Shown in pieces: positions 59,581 to 64,000 of a stretch of 64,000 bases of DNA. Within the stretch, counting starts at the first letter, position 1; the number at the start of each line of letters is the position of its first letter. The notes below the pieces were generated by a model. It made no database searches and was not told where the DNA came from. It saw only the letters and a program-made list of their open reading frames with translations. The DNA is from Alphaproteobacteria bacterium (lineage in GTDB: Bacteria > Pseudomonadota > Alphaproteobacteria > SMXS01): positions 124,001 to 188,000 of the forward strand of contig JANQQJ010000033.1 of assembly GCA_028284945.1 (NCBI GenBank). The letters run 5' to 3'. Both the position numbers and the translations under genes were made by a program.

Positions 59581-59814
59581 ATGAACACGGTCTTTATTCT
59601 TTGGCACGTTCGCAAAGACGATGAGTATGGTGACGATGCCAAACTGATTGGCGCTTACTCCAGCAAGCGTGAGGTCCGGGGCGCTATTGAGCGCCTAAAA
59701 GACCAGCCGGGCTTTTGTGACTATCCCGCAGGATTTGAGTCGAGTGAGTACGAAATCAATAAGGATCATTGGACCGAGGGATTTGTGACTGTCTACTACT
59801 CTGAGGAAGAATGA
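59581..59814 (+). CDS. Small cytoplasmic protein, DUF7336-like
   Basis: The 77-residue product has the pattern FILWHVRKDDEYGDDAKLIGAYSSKREVRGAIERLKDQPGF, then DHWTEGFVTV, which I recall from a family of short bacterial proteins of unknown function. It has no signal peptide. It follows coq10 by 35 bases and precedes another hypothetical gene, so it appears to belong to an accessory insertion between coq10 and cinA. Confidence 0.65.
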   Translation: MNTVFILWHVRKDDEYGDDAKLIGAYSSKREVRGAIERLKDQPGFCDYPAGFESSEYEINKDHWTEGFVTVYYSEEE

Positions 59815-59853
59815 AATTTCCTCGAGAGGCGTGTCACCAGTTGGCGATTTATC

Positions 59854-59876
59854 AAATCAGCGACTGCATCAGCATT
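59854..59876 (+). repeat. Short direct repeat, copy 1
   Basis: This 23-base stretch (core TGCATCAGC) matches 60363-60385 at 20 positions. The two copies lie after two neighbouring hypothetical genes. It could be left from duplication of an intergenic unit or be a conserved non-coding element. Confidence 0.5.
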
Positions 59877-59917
59877 GAGAGATGATAACACTGTCGCATT
59901 CCAGTGGGTGAACAGCC

Positions 59918-60352
59918 TTGAGCACTGATCAAATTTCCCCAGATCAAATGTTCCCGGCCGTTTTAGAGGTTTGTCCATCTTTTGAAACCAAATGGCTTGA
60001 ATTCTTAGAGGATTGGCAGAACGAGCCGGGGGAACCACCTTATTATGTTGCACTTGGTGATTTGGCCCGACATCTCGTCGCTTCACTTGACCGTGGAGAG
60101 ACGGACGATTTTCCCGCTGTTTTCGCGTTGGTTGAAAAGTGGCATGTAAAAGGGAACGCCTACGTCCGTGAAGCAGCGACAATTGGTCTTTTGGAGGGAA
60201 TCCAGAACAATCTGAGTCACGACTTTGACGCGGCGACTGAACGCTCTCAAGAATTCGAGGCCTTTCTTGGTCCAGAGTCACTACGTTGGTGGCGGAAACT
60301 CTACAAATTTTGGGAAGGAGATTCGAAAGCTCTTCGAGATGATGGAGGCTGA
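59918..60352 (+). CDS. Hypothetical protein, DUF7674-like
   Basis: The 144-residue acidic, helical protein (MFPAVLEVCPSFETKWLEFLEDWQNEPGEPPYYVALGDLARHLV, AATIGLLEGIQNNLSH) resembles small proteins sometimes annotated DUF7674, some of which look like immunity-type proteins. TTG 59918 is the likely start because a stop precedes it in frame; ATG 59948 is an alternative. No toxin partner is visible. Confidence 0.6.
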   Translation: MSTDQISPDQMFPAVLEVCPSFETKWLEFLEDWQNEPGEPPYYVALGDLARHLVASLDRGETDDFPAVFALVEKWHVKGNAYVREAATIGLLEGIQNNLSHDFDAATERSQEFEAFLGPESLRWWRKLYKFWEGDSKALRDDGG

Positions 60353-60362
60353 ACTTTCTATA

Positions 60363-60385
60363 AAATGAGCGATTGCATCAGCTTT
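60363..60385 (+). repeat. Short direct repeat, copy 2
   Basis: It matches 59854-59876 at 20 of 23 positions (core TGCATCAGC), 11 bases after the DUF7674-like stop. Confidence 0.5.
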
Positions 60386-60475
60386 AGAGCTGTTTCCATC
60401 GGCCGTCTACATTACCCAAACAGAATAAACAGTTTACCACGGAAAGTATGGTTTTGCTGTCACTCCCCTGATCGC

Positions 60476-60493
60476 ACACAATCGCAATTGTGT
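60476..60493. promoter_or_regulatory. Inverted repeat upstream of secreted-protein gene
   Basis: ACACAAT (60476-60482) and ATTGTGT (60487-60493) form 7-base arms with a 4-base spacer, 48 bases before the ATG at 60541. It has the look of an operator. No regulator can be assigned. Confidence 0.35.
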
Positions 60494-60540
60494 TGCAAGG
60501 CGCTGCATGAACACACGTCAAAATAGAAGGGGTGACGAAT

Positions 60541-60981
60541 ATGACGGGCAAATTCTGCTTAGGCTTGGCACTCGTGTTTTCAGGAATTCTTCTGGTTTCG
60601 CCAGCGGCTGACGCAGCCGACAATCTGAAACATGACTTCTGTACGGAGACGACTGAGAACTGTGTCACTGTTCCGGTCTGGAACGTGTCGGGGGCTACGG
60701 TTACTAAGACAAAAGTCACGCAGCAATCTACAGGGGTGACCACCTGTGAGGAGATTTCAACAACAGTGAGTGAGAACCTGCAGGGTGGCGACGGTGCTTT
60801 GAGTGGCAAATTCACATTCAGAGGCGACGCCAAGTGCAGATATCACGTCGTCTACACCACGACAAAAGGCTGCATAGGCGATAAGGAAGCGAAGGTACGA
60901 CCGGACGATATGGAAAAGAAAAAGAGTGTCTGGCTCGACAAAAATTGCGGCACGCTTAAAGCATATGTTTCGAAAGACTGA
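60541..60981 (+). CDS. Small secreted protein, unknown function
   Basis: From ATG 60541 (AAGGGG eight bases upstream) the 146-residue precursor has a signal peptide (LALVFSGILLVSPAADAAD). Six cysteines are spread through the mature part (HDFCTET, ENCVTV, TTCEEIST, AKCRYHV, KGCIGDK, KNCGTL), with beta-rich stretches between. It is similar in size, export and cysteine content to the products at 55116 and 55904, but alignment by eye is weak. It is convergent with cinA. Confidence 0.65.
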   Translation: MTGKFCLGLALVFSGILLVSPAADAADNLKHDFCTETTENCVTVPVWNVSGATVTKTKVTQQSTGVTTCEEISTTVSENLQGGDGALSGKFTFRGDAKCRYHVVYTTTKGCIGDKEAKVRPDDMEKKKSVWLDKNCGTLKAYVSKD

Positions 60982-60986
60982 ACCGG

Positions 60987-61475
60987 CTAGATCAGTGTCT
61001 TGATCAGTTTCAGCGCTACCTCGACCGATTTTTCGCGCACCACGGATCGGCCAAGGTCGCCGAATTCGTGCCGTTCGTGCACCACGTCACCGCCTTTGCG
61101 GGCCGCGGCAAAGTGAACCAGGCCAGCGGGTTTTCCAGGGCCCGCGCCGCCGGGACCGGCAATCCCGGTGATCGCGACGGACACATCGCAGCCTGAGACC
61201 TCAAGCGCACCGGTGGCCATGGCGCGGGCGACGGGCTCGCTGACTGCGCCATGTTCTTTCAGCAGCGTTTTCGGGACGCCCAGATGGTCGCGCTTGGCCT
61301 CATTGCTGTAGGTTGCAAATCCCCGGTCAAACGCCTTTGACGACCCGGGCACCTCGGTGAAACAGCCCCCGACAAGCCCGCCGGTGCAGGATTCAGCGGT
61401 CACCAGTTTCAGGCCCTGCGCTTGGGCGCGGGCCAGAATATCTGCGGCAAGATCGAAGAGATATTGAGGGATCAT
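60987..61475 (-). CDS. pncC: CinA C-terminal domain protein, nicotinamide-nucleotide amidase PncC family
   Basis: The 162-residue protein is the stand-alone CinA C-terminal domain: LKLVTAESCTGGLVGGCFTEVPGSSKAFDRGFATYSNEAKRDHLGV with the catalytic Ser of AESCTGG, and SVAITGIAGPGG. It deamidates NMN in NAD recycling. It is 13 bases downstream of pgpA on the same strand. Confidence 0.94.
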   Translation of the reverse strand: MIPQYLFDLAADILARAQAQGLKLVTAESCTGGLVGGCFTEVPGSSKAFDRGFATYSNEAKRDHLGVPKTLLKEHGAVSEPVARAMATGALEVSGCDVSVAITGIAGPGGAGPGKPAGLVHFAAARKGGDVVHERHEFGDLGRSVVREKSVEVALKLIKTLI

Positions 61476-61488
61476 AAAGTACCTTCCG

Positions 61489-61986
61489 TCAGGCGGTCGC
61501 GGTCCATGGCGTACCGAGCGTCATCAGAAATACCTGCATTACCAACAGGGCATAGACGCCTGCGGCAAGATCATCCTGCATGATGCCCAAACCGCCTGTG
61601 CCGTGCTTGTCCAGATGATCGACCGGCCAGGGCTTGAAGATATCGAACACGCGGAACGCCACAAAGGCCAGCAGGTATAGCCACCAGACGGGTGGCAGGA
61701 ACAGGCAGGCGATCCATTGTCCAGCCACCTCGTCGATTACCACCTCGCCGGGATCATCCCCGTCCAGCCTTGCTTCATAGTGACCCGCCGCCCACCAGCC
61801 GACGAAGAACACCGCAATCGCGGCCAGCAAGAGCACCGCGGTGCCGCGTTCGCCAAATCCGGTCTGGATGAAATAGGCCATCACGACCGCAACGGCCGAG
61901 CCCCAAGTTCCCGGTGCTTTGGGAAGCAATCCGACCCAGAACCATGTCGACAGAATGGTGGACGGATGCATCGGATGAATTTTCAT
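61489..61986 (-). CDS. pgpA: Phosphatidylglycerophosphatase A
   Basis: PgpA dephosphorylates phosphatidylglycerophosphate to give phosphatidylglycerol. The 165-residue membrane protein has STWFWVGLLPKAPGTWGSAVAV at the N-terminus, DGDDPGEVVIDEVAGQWIACLFLPP with catalytic acids, and VFDIFKPWPVDHLDKHGTGGLGIMQDDLAAGVYA. It overlaps ispDF by 4 bases. Confidence 0.95.
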   Translation of the reverse strand: MKIHPMHPSTILSTWFWVGLLPKAPGTWGSAVAVVMAYFIQTGFGERGTAVLLLAAIAVFFVGWWAAGHYEARLDGDDPGEVVIDEVAGQWIACLFLPPVWWLYLLAFVAFRVFDIFKPWPVDHLDKHGTGGLGIMQDDLAAGVYALLVMQVFLMTLGTPWTATA

Positions 61987-63122
61987 GACAGCATCACGGT
62001 GGCAACGGCCTGCGCCGCGATGCCCTCACCGCGGCCGGTGAAACCGAGTTTCTCCGTCGTAGTAGCTTTGATATTGATCTGTCCCGCCTTGATCTGAAGC
62101 ATTGCGCTAAGCGAGTTGGTCATGGCGGCCACATGGGGCGCGATCTTGGGCGCCTCGCAGATGATTGTGAGGTCGACATTGCTGATCTGGCCGCCGGCAT
62201 CGGCGATGAGCGCGACCGCTTTTTCCACGAATTGGCGCGACGCAGCCCCTTTCCACTGCGGGTCGCTTGGCGGAAAGTGCCGTCCGATATCGCCGGCGCC
62301 GATCGCGCCCATCAGCGCGTCTGTCAGGGCATGCAGCGCCACATCTGCGTCAGAATGGCCGATCAGCGCTTGATCGTGCTCCAGGCGCACGCCACAGAGC
62401 GTCACGTGGTCTCCGGGTCCCAACCGGTGTACGTCAAAACCCATGCCGGTTCGCGCCGTCACGGCGTTGGCCGAGAGCGCAGTAATGTCTTCCGGAGTGG
62501 TCACTTTGATGTTCCGTTCGTCTCCATCTACGACATGGACGTCCATGCCTGCTGCATGCGCGACCGCGGCATCATCGGTTAAGTTAGCGGTATCAGCCAA
62601 ATCATGATGCGCCTTCAGAATAGGGTCAAACCGGAACCCTTGCGGAGTCTGTGCACGGCCCAATACCTCCCGGTCCACGTCACCGCTGACAATTTCGCCC
62701 TCAATCTGCTTGATGGTGTCTGTGACTTTGATAACCGGCAGGACCGCATCATGCGCCCTCAAACCCTCAACAACACGGTCAATCAGCGCTGCGGAGATAA
62801 AGGGCCGGGCGCCATCATGGATCAGCACAGCATCCGGCGGGTCATCCGCAAGGCGCTGCAAGCCCATAAAGACTGATTGTTGACGGGTTTCGCCGCCGGG
62901 GCAGGGGGCTTGGGTTTCCAGGCCACCAATCGCCTCATCATAAAGCGCCCGATCGGCGGGATTGATGACCACCTGCACCCGATCAATGGCGGGGTGCGCC
63001 TCGAACGCCTCAACCGTCCGGCGCAGGATGGATTTGCCGGCAACGCTCACATACTGCTTTGGCAGAGGGGTGCCGGCGCGGTGACCGCGGCCTGCAGCGA
63101 CGATGAGAGCGGCAACACGCAT
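61983..63122 (-). CDS. ispDF: Bifunctional IspD/IspF of the MEP pathway
   Basis: The 379-residue protein from ATG 63122 joins two MEP-pathway enzymes. Residues ~1-220 are IspD, the MEP cytidylyltransferase (ALIVAAGRGHRAGTPLPKQYV, VLIHDGARPFI). Residues ~225-379 are IspF, the MEcPP synthase (RTGMGFDVHRLGPGDHVTLCGV, GHSDADVALHALTDALMGAIGAGDIGRHFPPSDPQWKGA). The fusion is common in alpha- and epsilonproteobacteria. A longer frame upstream is rejected because the IspD start is standard at MRVAALIVAAG. Dxr is the same pathway. Confidence 0.97.
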   Translation of the reverse strand: MRVAALIVAAGRGHRAGTPLPKQYVSVAGKSILRRTVEAFEAHPAIDRVQVVINPADRALYDEAIGGLETQAPCPGGETRQQSVFMGLQRLADDPPDAVLIHDGARPFISAALIDRVVEGLRAHDAVLPVIKVTDTIKQIEGEIVSGDVDREVLGRAQTPQGFRFDPILKAHHDLADTANLTDDAAVAHAAGMDVHVVDGDERNIKVTTPEDITALSANAVTARTGMGFDVHRLGPGDHVTLCGVRLEHDQALIGHSDADVALHALTDALMGAIGAGDIGRHFPPSDPQWKGAASRQFVEKAVALIADAGGQISNVDLTIICEAPKIAPHVAAMTNSLSAMLQIKAGQINIKATTTEKLGFTGRGEGIAAQAVATVMLS

Positions 63123-63260
63123 GAGACGTTCAAGCACTTGATCGATAAAGTTCTTGTCATGGTGTGGGGGAGTTTTTATCACCCGTCAACCTTGGCTTGC
63201 CCCTTGAACCGGCAGGCGTGTTTGCTTAAAGCATATGCACCGGAAAGCACTGCTTAGATT

Positions 63261-64000
63261 ATGACCATCAACATTGGCCCCATTATGATCGATGACCCTG
63301 TCATCCTGGCTCCCATGTCAGGTGTGACCGACATGCCGTTTCGCCGGTTGGTGAAGCAGTATGGCGCCGGGCTGGTCGTATCCGAGATGATTGCCAGTGA
63401 GGCGATGATCCGGGCCACGCGGCGGTCGATGAAGATGTCGAGCAACTGTGCCGAAGAGGGCACGATGTCTGTTCAGCTGGCTGGTTGCGATCCGAAAATC
63501 ATGGCTGAGGCCGCCAAGCTCAATGAGGACCGGGGCGCGGCCATCATCGATATCAATATGGGGTGCCCGGTCAAAAAGGTCGTCAACGGTGATGCAGGGT
63601 CTGCGCTGATGCGCAATCTGGACCACGCCAGTGCCATCATCGAAGCCACGGTGAACGCCGTTTCCGTGCCGGTGACGCTTAAAATGCGGACGGGTTGGGA
63701 CGATTCCAGCCGTAATGCGCCTGAACTGGCGCAGATCGCCGAGGCGCACGGGATCAAACTGATCACAGTACATGGCCGCACCCGTTGCCAGATGTACAAG
63801 GGCCATGCGGATTGGTCCTTTGTATCAGAGGTCAAGAAGGCTGTTTCAGTACCGGTCATCGTCAATGGTGACATTAACACTTTCGATGATGTCATTGATG
63901 CTCTTGAACAATCTGGCGCAGACGGTGTGATGATCGGGCGCGGCTGTTACGGCAAACCATGGTTCCTGGCGCAGGTAATCCAGTTTTTGCGCACGGGCGA
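63261..64000 (+). CDS. dusB: tRNA-dihydrouridine synthase B (cut by window edge)
   Basis: The frame from ATG 63261 is open to the right edge (about 246 codons). It has the Dus/NifR3 motifs [62 protein letters not shown] (catalytic Cys), [34 protein letters not shown], and [13 protein letters not shown]. It reduces uridines in tRNA using FMN. It is divergent from ispDF, as in many alphaproteobacteria, where ntrBC follow. Confidence 0.95.
   Translation, partial: MTINIGPIMIDDPVILAPMSGVTDMPFRRLVKQYGAGLVVSEMIASEAMIRATRRSMKMSSNCAEEGTMSVQLAGCDPKIMAEAAKLNEDRGAAIIDINMGCPVKKVVNGDAGSALMRNLDHASAIIEATVNAVSVPVTLKMRTGWDDSSRNAPELAQIAEAHGIKLITVHGRTRCQMYKGHADWSFVSEVKKAVSVPVIVNGDINTFDDVIDALEQSGADGVMIGRGCYGKPWFLAQVIQFLRTG

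Noticed and set aside
63123-63182. Upstream extension of ispDF
   Set aside because: IspD begins at MRVAALIVAAG; the extension has no family similarity.

Overview
The window comes from a GC-rich alphaproteobacterium. Three syntenic blocks typical of the class support this: the rpsB-tsf-pyrH-frr-uppS-cdsA-dxr-rseP-bamA block, the trp/moa/lexA/comEC/gltX/gltA block, and the secG-pyrG-eno-ftsB-pdhABC-lipA-coq10-cinA-pgpA-ispDF-dusB block. Fused IspDF, a lipoyl-domain PdhB, a single LolC/E-type permease with LolD, and a GTTC-N7-GTTC LexA box all point to the same group. The gene order resembles Rhodospirillales-like lineages. No rRNA, tRNA, CRISPR array or intact insertion sequence was seen.

Layout. 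1-1238: two transporters (MFS, cut by the edge; AEC). 1725-9612: proS, lolC/E, lolD, a DUF1761 membrane protein, dnaE and a NUDIX hydrolase. 9794-20624: translation factors, UMP kinase, isoprenoid and phospholipid enzymes, RseP, BamA, Skp and FabZ. 20647-30484: gltA, gltX, comEC, lexA, moeA, moaC, trpC, trpD and trpG, all but comEC on the minus strand. 30592-33443: a plus-strand insertion (polysaccharide deacetylase, Rieske oxygenase, NTF2-like protein) separating trpG from trpE. 33608-38013: trpE and ppiD, with tpiA divergent. 38014-42641: an accessory segment with two copies of the tpiA 3' end, a CMAH-like metallohydrolase, a TylF-like methyltransferase and an S9 peptidase. 42705-46161: secG, pyrG, eno. 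46169-50383: accessory genes (orphan barstar, secreted ankyrin-like protein, luciferase-like oxidoreductase, ECF41 sigma factor with its carboxymuconolactone-decarboxylase partner). 50592-54894: ftsB and pdhABC. 55116-60981: small secreted proteins and hypotheticals around lipA and coq10. 60987-64000: cinA, pgpA, ispDF and dusB (cut by the edge).

Main biological points. (1) Genes of Kdo-lipid A synthesis are missing from both places where this class normally keeps them: lpxD, lpxA, lpxI and lpxB from the bamA-fabZ-gltA block, and kdsA from between pyrG and eno. The outer-membrane protein and lipoprotein genes (bamA, skp, lolCD) remain. This suggests an envelope without conventional LPS, unless the genes have moved elsewhere. 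(2) The last 45 codons plus stop of tpiA are repeated about 2.6 kb downstream with ten differences, all silent. A short remnant of an S9-peptidase 3' end sits directly before the second copy, which looks like integration of DNA from a relative. (3) A family of palindromic repeats sits between convergent genes. One half-copy lies in frame inside pdhC, between two peripheral-subunit-binding domains, and another copy supplies the last codons and stop of the ECF41 sigma factor. (4) The ECF41 system has a textbook target promoter upstream of its partner gene.
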